Shown here: positions 33,269-41,719 of the stretch, piece after piece
Layout of the letters: each line of letters begins with the position of its first letter
How positions within the stretch are numbered: position 1 is the stretch's first letter
From: Bacteroidales bacterium
Lineage (GTDB): Bacteria; Bacteroidota; Bacteroidia; Bacteroidales; Muribaculaceae
NCBI GenBank assembly: GCA_003150235.1
Contig: QAMW01000041.1
Location: 48,832 to 112,831, forward strand
DNA length: 64,000 nt
Direction of reading: 5' to 3'
The notes under the pieces: generated by a model
What the model was told of the DNA's origin: nothing
The model's database searches: none
What the model saw: only the letters and a program-made list of their open reading frames with translations
Translations under genes and position numbers: made by a program

Positions 33269-33645
33269 TTGTACCGCTATTGTACCACGCGAGATGGATC
33301 ACACGGCACGACTTCCTTTCAGCAGTGTGCAACAGCTTTCAAGAACGTGCAACAAATTTCTTCGATAATGAACCGTCAAATTGAACACAATTTAACATAT
33401 CCGACCACCTATGACCGGGGTATGACCGACAAGCCTTTCCTCACCATCGTGGAAGTGGCGGGGCGACCTTATACAATGGCTGAGATTTGCCAGAAGTTCA
33501 ATTATACCTAACGGGCTATTTTACAATCTCCGTATGCGCTACTCGATACCCGGTGTCAAAGCCGATGCCACAAAGTGCTTCCCGAAAGTGACGGTCAGAG
33601 AACGACCCATCAAGAACGGTCAGGTATCACTTTACCTTGACAAGC
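33269..33645 (+). pseudogene. Decayed remnant with an integrase-like N-terminus, frameshifted and truncated
   Basis: Two frames read on from each other. The first (to the TAA at 33511) ends ...RPYTMAEICQKFNYT. Removing one T near 33511 would join it to NGLFYNLRMRYSIPGVKADA and then FPKVTVRERPIKNGQVSLYLD. That last block matches the N-terminal arm of Bacteroidetes tyrosine recombinases (VTVRxRPLKDGRISLYLD type). Homology stops near 33645, where the convergent AraC gene ends. No catalytic part remains. It may also be two unrelated fragments fused by a deletion. It cannot make an active integrase. Confidence 0.5.
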
Positions 33646-33692
33646 TCTTTGTTATTTTGACCTTCATGCTTTCGTATATTCGAAGCCATATT

Positions 33693-34526
33693 TTATATGG
33701 TTGTCGTGGGACGATTGCATTCCCTCCATTGACCGGGCGAAATATTCTCGAGCCGGCGGAAGAACCGGCACATTTCAGTAGGTCCATTAAAGCCCATGCG
33801 AAATGATATTTCACTGATAGTTTTATCAGATGTGTTCAGTTCTGCTTTTATATGAGATATAACGGTATTGTCGATTACGGATTTGGCTGTACTCCCTGTC
33901 TGGGTACGACAAACTGAATTGAGATGTTTGGAAGTAACACCCAAAATGGAGGCATATCCTTCCACGCTTTTGATTTCTTTGTATTTTGCAGCGAGAAGAA
34001 AAATAAAACGCTGAAATATCCTTTGTCCTGACAAAGATATATTATCGCTTTCTGTGTCATGACCGATGATTTTTTCGCAAACTCCCATCAGCAGGAAACG
34101 CATCAGGCAGATGGCCCTTTCAATCATCAACGGACCCTTTGTATTTGTAAGCTCTCCGAGAATGGTGAGAATGGAATATGTACTCTCGACTTCTGCGTGT
34201 GTGCGGATATAGAAAGGATTATTCAGATAGAAACTGAACAATCCGTCAAGGTCACGGGATGCCAGTTGGAAGAACTCAAAGGTGTATATCATCTTGCGTC
34301 CCTGGAAATTATCGCTGACAGCAACCACACTCATTTCAGCCCCCGGTATTATAGCAATGCTTGAATTGGCAACAAGATAATATATTGTGCCATTGAGGGT
34401 TACAGTAGCGTTTCCTTCGTAACAGAAAAGCCTGCCTCCGTTGAGATGATTGGAATCTAAACGAAGGCTGTCGGAATCGACAGCCGACACTAAGACCGGC
34501 GAATCATATCCGATTAGATTTTTCAT
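33693..34526 (-). CDS. AraC-family transcriptional regulator
   Basis: 277 residues. The N-terminal half resembles a cupin sensor (LFCYEGNATVTLNGTIYYLV). The C-terminal AraC DNA-binding domain has both helix-turn-helix units: VEGYASILGVTSKHLNSVCR (about 188-207) and ISEISFRMGFNGPTEMCRFF then RRLENISPGQWR (about 240-270). It is divergent from the YczE-like gene, and a perfect 17-bp inverted repeat flanks the shared promoter region; it probably regulates itself and that gene. The ligand is unknown. Confidence 0.92.
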   Translation of the reverse strand: MKNLIGYDSPVLVSAVDSDSLRLDSNHLNGGRLFCYEGNATVTLNGTIYYLVANSSIAIIPGAEMSVVAVSDNFQGRKMIYTFEFFQLASRDLDGLFSFYLNNPFYIRTHAEVESTYSILTILGELTNTKGPLMIERAICLMRFLLMGVCEKIIGHDTESDNISLSGQRIFQRFIFLLAAKYKEIKSVEGYASILGVTSKHLNSVCRTQTGSTAKSVIDNTVISHIKAELNTSDKTISEISFRMGFNGPTEMCRFFRRLENISPGQWRECNRPTTTI

Positions 34527-34527
34527 A

Positions 34528-34639
34528 GGTGCAAAATTAGTGAATATTTTTGATTTATACCGTCATATGGTTCGTAATTGCACATACTTTGCTCCATTTT
34601 GAATATATCCAAATGCCGAGACTTCACTAATTTTGCACC
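34528..34639. repeat. Perfect 17-bp inverted repeats flanking the divergent AraC/YczE promoter region
   Basis: GGTGCAAAATTAGTGAA (34528-34544) and its exact reverse complement TTCACTAATTTTGCACC (34623-34639) are separated by 78 bp and end within one base of the two divergent start codons. Each arm contains a TAATTTTG -7 box pointing outward to its gene. No good -33 element lies at 19-21 bp from either box. Confidence 0.85.
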
Positions 34640-35302
34640 ATGAAAAGGAATAATCTAATTTCAAGGACAATACTGTTTGTAATATCGTTGTTTATAATAG
34701 CCTTAGGAGTGGCTCTTATCACACGAGCCAATCTCGGCACGTCGCCGGCTGCCTGTCCACCATACGTTCTGAGTCTCGCACCCGGTGCGCCGATGACTAT
34801 GGGAACATACATGTGCTGTATGCAGGCGATGTTTGTTCTTGCACAGATAGCTATTTTACGGCGACAGTTTGAACCGTTTCAACTCTTCCAGTTCGCCGCA
34901 AGTTTTTTGTTCGGTCTTTATACAGACCTTGCCATGATTCTGACGGCATGGGTTCCGGTCGGGACCTATGCTTTGAGCTGGCTGTGGCTGATTACCGGGT
35001 GTACCGTGATGGGTGCGGGTATTGTTTTGGAAATACAGGCTTCGCTGCTATTATTGCCGGGTGAAGGTATCGTGGCAGCGATCAGTAAGGTAGGTCATTG
35101 GCAATTTCACACTATCAAGATAATCAATGATGTTGTAATGACACTTACAGGTGTAATCATAGCTTGGGTTACAATCGGAGGCATCGAAGGAGTCCGTGAA
35201 GGCACGGTTGTATCTGCTTTTCTTGTTGGATTTATGGTAAGACTCTTAAAACGTCCTCTAAAGCCAGTCGAGGTATGGGTGAACCGAATAAAAGTCGTTT
35301 AA
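34640..35302 (+). CDS. YczE/YitT-like membrane protein (DUF6198 type)
   Basis: 220 residues with five to six membrane helices, beginning ISRTILFVISLFIIALGVALIT. The family motif RANLGTSPAACPPYVLSL follows the first helix, and GEGIVAAISKVGHW-FHTIKIIND lies in the second half. Such proteins are inner-membrane proteins of uncertain transport function, often next to a regulator. Start codon 34640 follows the -7 box by only three bases, so the mRNA is nearly or fully leaderless. It is probably controlled by the divergent AraC regulator. Confidence 0.85.
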   Translation: MKRNNLISRTILFVISLFIIALGVALITRANLGTSPAACPPYVLSLAPGAPMTMGTYMCCMQAMFVLAQIAILRRQFEPFQLFQFAASFLFGLYTDLAMILTAWVPVGTYALSWLWLITGCTVMGAGIVLEIQASLLLLPGEGIVAAISKVGHWQFHTIKIINDVVMTLTGVIIAWVTIGGIEGVREGTVVSAFLVGFMVRLLKRPLKPVEVWVNRIKVV

Positions 35303-35560
35303 AATCAATTTCGCCTGAACGAGAAGCAGGTTGGTAACGATTTGCTTTCGCAATAATTCAAAATACAGGAAGTTTTAGTCTTACTCAATCCCGATGACGC
35401 ATTTCTCAAATCGGTCGAGGGCCGACAAGGTTGATTCTGACACACGCTGTGTACGACATGAGGCTGCGCGTCATCTATTGCGACAAAAGATGGTTGATTA
35501 ATGGCGAATTTTATGTATCTTTACGGGACATGACCAACCAACACATTATTGCAATCTAAG
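35303..35560. other. Intergenic region with possible coding debris and the GH2 promoter
   Basis: 258 bp. Short conceptual pieces such as IQEVLVLLNPDDAFLKSVEG and RLNEKQVGNDLLSQ occur in different frames broken by stops, which looks like decayed coding DNA, but I cannot name a source. The end holds the GH2 promoter. Confidence 0.35.
35494..35523 (+). promoter_or_regulatory. Promoter candidate of the GH2 gene
   Basis: TTG at 35494-35496 and TATCTTTA at 35516-35523 are 19 bp apart. The last base of the -7 box is A instead of G. Confidence 0.55.
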
Positions 35561-38500
35561 ATGTACAGACGACTTTCATTATTGCTGCTGGCAGCGACCA
35601 TGGCGGGTGGAATCTCCGCCGCTGTCAATGACTGGGAAAATCCACAAGTGTTTGCTGAGGGGAGGCTCACCCCGAGAGCAACGGCATTCCCCTACCCTTC
35701 GGACGCTGAGGCTATAAAAGGCGATCACGCGTCATCACCGTGGTTTATGAGCCTCAACGGCAAATGGGCATTCAAGTTTTCTCCGAAACCTGCCGATCGC
35801 CCGGCTGACTTTTACAAATCGGGCTACGACACATCATCATGGGACTCAATTCCCGTACCGTCAAACTGGGAATTGCAGGGATATGGCACCCCCATATATA
35901 CTAATGTAGTCTATCCCTATCCCAACAATATCCCCAATATCCCGCATGACGATAACCCCGTGGGAAGCTATACGCGCACCTTCTCCATCCCCTCATCATG
36001 GGACGGCAGACAAGTGTATCTCCATTTCGACGGCTCGACAGCGGGTATGTATGTCTGGGTCAACGGTCATAAGGCGGGATATGTGCAAAGCACCAAGAAT
36101 CCATCCGAATTTGACATCACCCGATATCTCAAGACGGGCGAAAACCGCATATCATGCGAAGTGTACCGCTGGACCGACGGCTCCTATCTGGAAGACCAGG
36201 ATTTCTGGCGTCTTTCAGGCATAGACCGCGACGTATATCTATACTCGACCGGTCAGCAGCGCATACTCGATTTCTTCGCCGATGCGGGGCTTGATCGCAA
36301 TTACCGCAACGGGGAGCTTAACCTTGAAGTGAAGTTACAGAATCTCTCCGGAGTGACAGCACCAATGCGCCTCGACGCGTCGCTCTACGATGCAACGGGG
36401 AAGCGTGTGTTCAACAACTCGAAAGCGATTTCCCTCGGTAAGGAGTCGACCGACAGCGTCAATTTCGCGGCAACAATAAGGAATATCAACAAATGGAGCG
36501 GCGAGACTCCCTACCTTTATACCCTTGTACTTACGCTTTCGGGCAGCGACGGCAAGGTAATCGAGGCAACCTCTGCGCGGATAGGTTTCCGCAAAGTCGA
36601 GATAACCGACAGCCGCCTCACCATCAACGGCAAGCCGATAGAAATCCACGGCGTAAACCTTCATGAACACAACCACCTGACCGGGCACGCAGTTGACCGC
36701 GAGACGATGATGAAGGATATCATGACCATGAAGCGCCACAATATCAACGCCGTGCGCACAAGCCACTATCCTCAGTCACCGTTATGGTATGACCTTTGCG
36801 ACGAATACGGAATATATCTCGTCGACGAGGCAAACGTGGAAGCTCACGGCATGGACTGGCATCCCAAGGAGGGACACCCCTCACATGACCCCGTATGGAA
36901 AGACGCGATACTCGACCGCGAGCATCTCCTTGTCGAACGTGACAAGAATCATCCCAGCGTGATCACATGGTCGCTCGGCAACGAGTGTGAAAACGGCGAC
37001 AACTTCATCGCCGCCTACGACTGGATCAAGTCACGTGACAACAGCCGCCCCGTACAGTTTGAACGTGCAGGCGAGGGAAGCAACACCGACATCGTTTGTC
37101 CCATGTATCCCGCGATGGAGTACATGAGAGATTACGCATCACGTGAAAATCCGGGGCGTCCCTATATCATGTGTGAATACGCTCACGCAATGGGCAACTC
37201 CACCGGCAATTTCCAGGAATATTTCGACATTATCCGTAACTCCCCGCAGATGCAGGGCGGTTTCATCTGGGACTGGGTTGACCAGGGACTGCTCACGAAA
37301 GACGAGAACGGCAAATCTTACTGGGCATACGGCGGCGACTTCGGAGCATTCAAATATCCGAATGACGAAAACTTCTGCATAAACGGGCTTGTGCTCCCCG
37401 ACCGCACACCCCATCCCGGGCTTATGGAAGTAAAAAAGGTATATCAGGACATCCGTTTTGCACCGCTCAATGTAGCTTCGGGCGAATTTGAGGTACAGAA
37501 CCATTTCATGTACCGCAACCTAAAGGACTACACGTTCCGCTGGGAACTACTCAAAAACGGCGATCCTGTTGCTTCAGGCGATATCGACATTGCGCTTCCC
37601 GCCGGAAAGAGCAAGGACGTAAAGATAAAAGGATTCCCGGTGATTGACATCAACGACGGCAACGAATACCATCTCTCCGTGTATGCTTTCACGCGCACGG
37701 GCAACGACATCATCCCCGCCGGTCATGAAGTGGCGCGCGAGCAGTTTGCCATAGCCGTCCATGACTCGTTTGACCTACCGGATGCCACAGGCTCACAGTC
37801 CAAAATGACAACCGAACATGGCAACTGGATATTCAAATGTGATAACGGCATAAAAATAGAGTTCGACAGCCGTAACGGCGAATTACGCGGCTACTCGGTT
37901 AACGGACACAACCTTATTTCCGGTGTGCCGACGCCTTCGTTCTGGCGCGCGCCGACCGACAACGACCGCGGCAGCGGAGACCACATACGGCTCAACGCGT
38001 GGCGCTGTGCTGCTGAAAATCGAAAAGTTACAGAAGTCAACCACACCTCCAACGCACCTTTCCAAACCGTGACCGCACGTTACAGGCTTGCCGATGTCGA
38101 TGCCGACTATACTCTTATATACACGATATTTCCTGACGGCACTCTCGGTATCACCTCCCGCCTGCATTGCAGCGAAGACACCCCCGAGTTGATGCGTTTC
38201 GGGATGCAGATTCCCATGCCGCGCCATTTTGACAATCTTACATGGTACGGCAGAGGTCCGTGGGAGAATTATTCCGACCGCAATACCTCTTCTTTTATAG
38301 GCATCTGGAGCGGCAATGTCAACGATATGTTCTTCCCGTACATATTCCCGCAAGAGACAGGCAATCACACCGATGTACGCTGGGCTACCCTTACCGACAA
38401 GTCGGGTGCGGGCATCATGGTGACCGGTATGCAGCCACTGAATGTGAGCGCACTCGATGTCACGCCCGCCGACCTCGACCCTGGAGTGCGTAAACAACAG

Positions 38501-38668
38501 ATGCACACAAGCGACGTACGCCATTCGCGCAGTAATGTATGGCTCAATGTCGACCTCGCGCAGCGCGGTCTTGCGGGCGACAACAGCTGGGGCGCTCAAC
38601 CTCATGCCCCATATCGGCTTAACGCAGGCGACTACACCTATTCTTTCCTCGTTTCCCCGGTAAAATAA
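35561..38668 (+). CDS. Secreted GH2 beta-galactosidase
   Basis: 1035 residues from the ATG at 35561; a TTG four codons earlier is rejected because MYRRLSLLLLAATMAGGISA is a complete signal peptide. The order is LacZ-like: jelly-roll (WENPQVFAEGRLTPRATAFP, SLNGKWAFKF), immunoglobulin-like domains, then the TIM barrel. The acid/base Glu is in WSLGNECENG (about residue 473) and the nucleophile Glu in IMCEYAHAMGN (about 537). A C-terminal Bgal_small_N domain (SFWRAPTDNDRG, WYGRGPWENYSDR) follows. It cleaves terminal beta-galactose, probably in the periplasm. It is monocistronic with a strong terminator. Confidence 0.95.
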   Translation: MYRRLSLLLLAATMAGGISAAVNDWENPQVFAEGRLTPRATAFPYPSDAEAIKGDHASSPWFMSLNGKWAFKFSPKPADRPADFYKSGYDTSSWDSIPVPSNWELQGYGTPIYTNVVYPYPNNIPNIPHDDNPVGSYTRTFSIPSSWDGRQVYLHFDGSTAGMYVWVNGHKAGYVQSTKNPSEFDITRYLKTGENRISCEVYRWTDGSYLEDQDFWRLSGIDRDVYLYSTGQQRILDFFADAGLDRNYRNGELNLEVKLQNLSGVTAPMRLDASLYDATGKRVFNNSKAISLGKESTDSVNFAATIRNINKWSGETPYLYTLVLTLSGSDGKVIEATSARIGFRKVEITDSRLTINGKPIEIHGVNLHEHNHLTGHAVDRETMMKDIMTMKRHNINAVRTSHYPQSPLWYDLCDEYGIYLVDEANVEAHGMDWHPKEGHPSHDPVWKDAILDREHLLVERDKNHPSVITWSLGNECENGDNFIAAYDWIKSRDNSRPVQFERAGEGSNTDIVCPMYPAMEYMRDYASRENPGRPYIMCEYAHAMGNSTGNFQEYFDIIRNSPQMQGGFIWDWVDQGLLTKDENGKSYWAYGGDFGAFKYPNDENFCINGLVLPDRTPHPGLMEVKKVYQDIRFAPLNVASGEFEVQNHFMYRNLKDYTFRWELLKNGDPVASGDIDIALPAGKSKDVKIKGFPVIDINDGNEYHLSVYAFTRTGNDIIPAGHEVAREQFAIAVHDSFDLPDATGSQSKMTTEHGNWIFKCDNGIKIEFDSRNGELRGYSVNGHNLISGVPTPSFWRAPTDNDRGSGDHIRLNAWRCAAENRKVTEVNHTSNAPFQTVTARYRLADVDADYTLIYTIFPDGTLGITSRLHCSEDTPELMRFGMQIPMPRHFDNLTWYGRGPWENYSDRNTSSFIGIWSGNVNDMFFPYIFPQETGNHTDVRWATLTDKSGAGIMVTGMQPLNVSALDVTPADLDPGVRKQQMHTSDVRHSRSNVWLNVDLAQRGLAGDNSWGAQPHAPYRLNAGDYTYSFLVSPVK

Positions 38669-38690
38669 TATCTTAAAGTCTCCATATACG

Positions 38691-38737
38691 CAAGATGATG
38701 TGTCAAAATGCATAACTCGACACATCATCTTGTTTTT
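38691..38737 (+). terminator. Terminator of the GH2 gene
   Basis: CAAGATGATGTGTC (38691-38704) pairs perfectly with GACACATCATCTTG (38719-38732), followed by TTTTT. Confidence 0.9.
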
Positions 38738-38883
38738 ATTTGCTCGATAAAAGCCTTGAGTTCTAAAAATATGTTAAATTAAATAATACCGCGAACCTTT
38801 CATCATATTTCTTGTTTCAAAGAAAAGTGAATGAAAATTTAACATTTAAGGAAATTTTAGGTATTATTTAATTCATCTACATT

Positions 38884-39918
38884 ATGATAAAAGGGCTTTT
38901 TCTGGCAAGCATTGCAGTCGTGATGATGACAGCCTGTTCAGTTGACGAAGGATATGACACTCCCGTCGCACCCAATGAAATCACCTTTAGCGTGACTCCC
39001 GTAAATGCGTCTCGGCAGATTTCGGCTGCCGCAGACAATGATGTCAAGAATTTCATTATCTCGGCACGTAATAATGGCACACCATTTATTGACGAAGAGC
39101 TTGTCGCCTTTTCAGGAGGCAGATGGCTCAATACCGGAAAGCCCCATCTCTGGCCTTCGGAAGGCGACGTGGATTTCTTTGCCTACCGATACGATAAGAC
39201 AGCAAATCGCGAATGCACCCCGCTGCTTGATGTAGAAATGACCCGTGCAAAGTTATGTATGTTTAATGTCGCCAACGAAGCATCACGACAGACGACACTG
39301 CAATATGCCACAAGTCTTCACCGTACGGCAAATGACGGGAGTGTGCCGATGCAGTTCCGCCAGGCGCTTTCAGAAATAGTGTTCACCGCTCAAAACTCCA
39401 GCCGTAAGCTCCACGTGGAAATCAGCGAAATAATAGTGAATCATGTCTACATGCAGGGTGATTTCATCTTCCCGTCAGGACGGCAGCAGGCAAAATGGGA
39501 CGTAAGTTCGGGAGCACCTCAGTCATCAAAAGCTTCCTTCCCGACAAAAACTGTAAATAGCCACATGGAAAGCCTCGGCGATGAGACAGTCATGCACCTC
39601 ATCCCCCAGTCACAAGACAATGCCACTGCCGAAACCGGCTACAGCGACGGCGTAAGCATCACATTCCGCTGCGCAGTATGGAAATTATCCGATGGGTCTG
39701 ACACTCCCAAGGATAGCGACACAATGCTTATCGGCGAGAGAAATGCCGACGGTAGCGTGACTTTCGGCGAACTCCGTATCCCCGTAAGCATCAACTGGCA
39801 ACCCGGATGCCGCTACACTTACTCACTCAACTTCGGCGCAGGCGGCAGCAGCGGCATCCCCGTGACCGGCGGCATAATGCTCCCGATTGCATTTTCCGCC
39901 TACAGCGAAGCTATCTGA
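38884..39918 (+). CDS. Fimbrillin-family lipoprotein, solitary
   Basis: 344 residues. Lipoprotein signal MIKGLFLASIAVVMMTACSV with Cys at about 19. Fimbrillin blocks are present: ITFSVTPVNASRQISAAADN, HLWPSEGDVDFFAYRYD and VPMQFRQALSEIVFTAQNSS, with a CRYTYSLNFG C-terminal end. No assembly or anchor genes lie beside it, so it may be an accessory subunit for fimbriae made elsewhere, such as the cluster at 23.7-27.5 kb. It ends 10 bp before the convergent DUF4143 ATPase. Confidence 0.83.
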   Translation: MIKGLFLASIAVVMMTACSVDEGYDTPVAPNEITFSVTPVNASRQISAAADNDVKNFIISARNNGTPFIDEELVAFSGGRWLNTGKPHLWPSEGDVDFFAYRYDKTANRECTPLLDVEMTRAKLCMFNVANEASRQTTLQYATSLHRTANDGSVPMQFRQALSEIVFTAQNSSRKLHVEISEIIVNHVYMQGDFIFPSGRQQAKWDVSSGAPQSSKASFPTKTVNSHMESLGDETVMHLIPQSQDNATAETGYSDGVSITFRCAVWKLSDGSDTPKDSDTMLIGERNADGSVTFGELRIPVSINWQPGCRYTYSLNFGAGGSSGIPVTGGIMLPIAFSAYSEAI

Positions 39919-39928
39919 CAAGTCTTCC

Positions 39929-41218
39929 TCAATCTTTAAGGCAAGTGACAGGCACAACATAGACCCCGTCTTTACGACGATACGCATATTTTCCAACAGC
40001 AGTCAACACCATCATAAACGATGGTTCCGACATATTGTCGGTATTAATCTTGTCGCGCAGTTTCAATAGATTCGCCGCCCCTTCGTCAATGTGCCTGTCG
40101 CCTCCAAGCTTGATTTCGACAAGTCCGTACTTTCCGTTGCGCAGATGAATCACCGCGTCACATTCCAGTCCCTTGGAATCGCGGTAATGGTACACTCTGC
40201 CGTTTAACCTTTCCGCATATACTCGCAAATCGCGCACACAAAGCCCCTCAAAGAAAAATCCAAAAGTCTTTAAATCGGAAAGTAAGTCATCAGGACCAAT
40301 TCCAAGTGCTGCCGCACCTATTGACGGATCAACGAAATAGCGCGTGTCACTTGTTCGGATAGCTGCTTTGCTCCGTAAATTTGGATTCCATGCAGGCATG
40401 TCTTCAATCACGAAAATCAACTTGAGAGCATTAATATATGCCTGGACCGTACGGCTGTCAGGCATCGCGTTTTCTGAGGATGCCATGTCTGCAGCAATCG
40501 CGGTCAACGGCGCAGGTGTACCTGCAAGCCGCGCATACGACCTCATCAGCAGAGCGGCTTTCGTCGGATTTTTAAGTGATGAGTCGGTACGGTTTATATC
40601 TGAATTTATCACCGCCTCAAAATAGTCGGTAGCCCGTTCGAGCGATGCGCGTGGAGATTGGGATATCGCCCTGGGCCAACCACCGCGACAAGTCATAAAG
40701 GCTATTTGCTCAAGTCCAACATCATTTGTAGCGGTAAGTTCACTGGCTCCGGCAAACAATGATTTCAAGCTTATAGCGCCCGAAGATTCACCCGACTCCC
40801 ATAAGCTCATGGTGCGCATTTTCATCCTCCCGATACGACCGGTGCCGGTATGCGTAATCTTATTATTGTCATCGCCCATCGGCGGCACTGCCGAGCCGGT
40901 CAAGATAAACAAACCTTCTTCTCCCCGATGGTCAACAATGAACCGCACTGCGTCCCATATCTGTGGGGCAAGCTGCCATTCATCAATGAGCCTGGGATTA
41001 TCACCATTAAGCAACAGCGCCGGATTTATATCGGCAACCTCCAGATTGGCAATTCGTGTCGCCGGATCATCCATGTATATGACACTTTTTGCGTGATGTT
41101 CCGCAGTAGTGGTTTTTCCACACCATTTTGGGCCTTCAATGAGAACGGCACCTATGCCTTCCAATTTCTCACCAAGAGTAGTGTCAGCTATCCTGGGGCG
41201 ATATAACTGCTTTGCCAT
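39929..41218 (-). CDS. ATP-binding protein with DUF4143 domain, second copy in the window
   Basis: 429 residues. Walker A is GPKWCGKTTT (about 31-40) and Walker B PRLIDEWQLAPQIW (about 75-88). A sensor-like FILTGSAVPP follows. The DUF4143 half includes RYFVDPSIGAAALG and a nuclease-fold-like YHYRDSKGLECDAVIHLRNG...LVEIKLGG. It is only distantly similar to the protein at 2611 (longer, different Walker A), so it is not a recent duplicate. Seven tandem 23-bp repeats lie just upstream of its promoter. Function unknown. Confidence 0.88.
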   Translation of the reverse strand: MAKQLYRPRIADTTLGEKLEGIGAVLIEGPKWCGKTTTAEHHAKSVIYMDDPATRIANLEVADINPALLLNGDNPRLIDEWQLAPQIWDAVRFIVDHRGEEGLFILTGSAVPPMGDDNNKITHTGTGRIGRMKMRTMSLWESGESSGAISLKSLFAGASELTATNDVGLEQIAFMTCRGGWPRAISQSPRASLERATDYFEAVINSDINRTDSSLKNPTKAALLMRSYARLAGTPAPLTAIAADMASSENAMPDSRTVQAYINALKLIFVIEDMPAWNPNLRSKAAIRTSDTRYFVDPSIGAAALGIGPDDLLSDLKTFGFFFEGLCVRDLRVYAERLNGRVYHYRDSKGLECDAVIHLRNGKYGLVEIKLGGDRHIDEGAANLLKLRDKINTDNMSEPSFMMVLTAVGKYAYRRKDGVYVVPVTCLKD

Positions 41219-41267
41219 AAGGAATTGTGTTGATTATGAATGGCAAATATAGTGATTATTTTTATTA

Positions 41268-41427
41268 AACGCATGAAATATCCTTATTTTATTGCGTGAA
41301 TTATCCCATAATTATTGTATCATTAGTCCTGTCTCTATTGTATGATTTATTCCATTTTCATTGTATGATTTATTCCACTATTATTGCATGATTTGTTCCA
41401 CTTTCATTGCGTATTTTGTCCCCCCCG
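41268..41427 (-). repeat. Seven tandem 23-bp direct repeats upstream of a DUF4143 ATPase gene
   Basis: Units start at 41268, 41291, 41314, 41337, 41360, 41383 and 41406. The consensus is ATTGTATGATTTATTCCAN followed by four variable bases; the fourth and fifth units (ATTGTATGATTTATTCCA, ATTGCATGATTTGTTCCA) are most typical, the first is diverged and the last is 22 bp. Units are back to back without spacers. The array ends 16 bp upstream of the -7 box of the minus-strand gene, covering the -33 position and everything upstream. Confidence 0.9.
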
Positions 41428-41574
41428 AATTAATTTCAGTTCATTCCATTATTTACAACTCCAATACTTTTTACAACTTTGGCAGCATCAGCTATGAACT
41501 CCTTACTCACGTCCAGAACACCAATACCACATAGCGGGTTGTACAAATGACTCTATACTAGTACCGCGTTCTCC

Positions 41575-41641
41575 TTTTTCTTTACAAAGAAAAACTTTTG
41601 CCTAATTCTTTTCTTTACAAAGAAAAGAATTAGTATCTTTG
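41575..41641 (+). promoter_or_regulatory. Two operator-like palindromes abutting a -7 box
   Basis: TTTTTCTTT-AC-AAAGAAAAA (41575-41594) and a 32-bp palindrome with arms CTAATTCTTTTCTTT and AAAGAAAAGAATTAG around AC (41602-41633) share the core TTTTCTTTACAAAGAAAA. The second touches the -7 box TATCTTTG (41634-41641). No -33 element is visible, so the promoter is probably regulated through these sites. Confidence 0.65.
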
Positions 41642-41719
41642 TGAAAATCGGAAAGTTATGACAAGACCTCATGAGATTTCGAATTATCGAAACAACCACT
41701 CACATTCAACAAAACGGCA

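Larger units (their letters stand above)
41219..41719. other. Non-coding stretch: 23-bp repeat array, paired palindromes and a promoter
   Basis: 501 bp without a gene. From left: a minus-strand -7 box TATATTTG (plus 41244-41251) for the DUF4143 ATPase, the seven-unit array (41268-41427), two copies of TTTACAAC (41451 and 41470 areas), then two palindromes (41575-41633) and a TATCTTTG -7 box (41634-41641) for the gene at 41720. Confidence 0.7.

Noticed and set aside
41268..41427. CRISPR array
   Set aside because: The 23-bp units are contiguous with no spacers and no cas genes are near; this is a tandem repeat.
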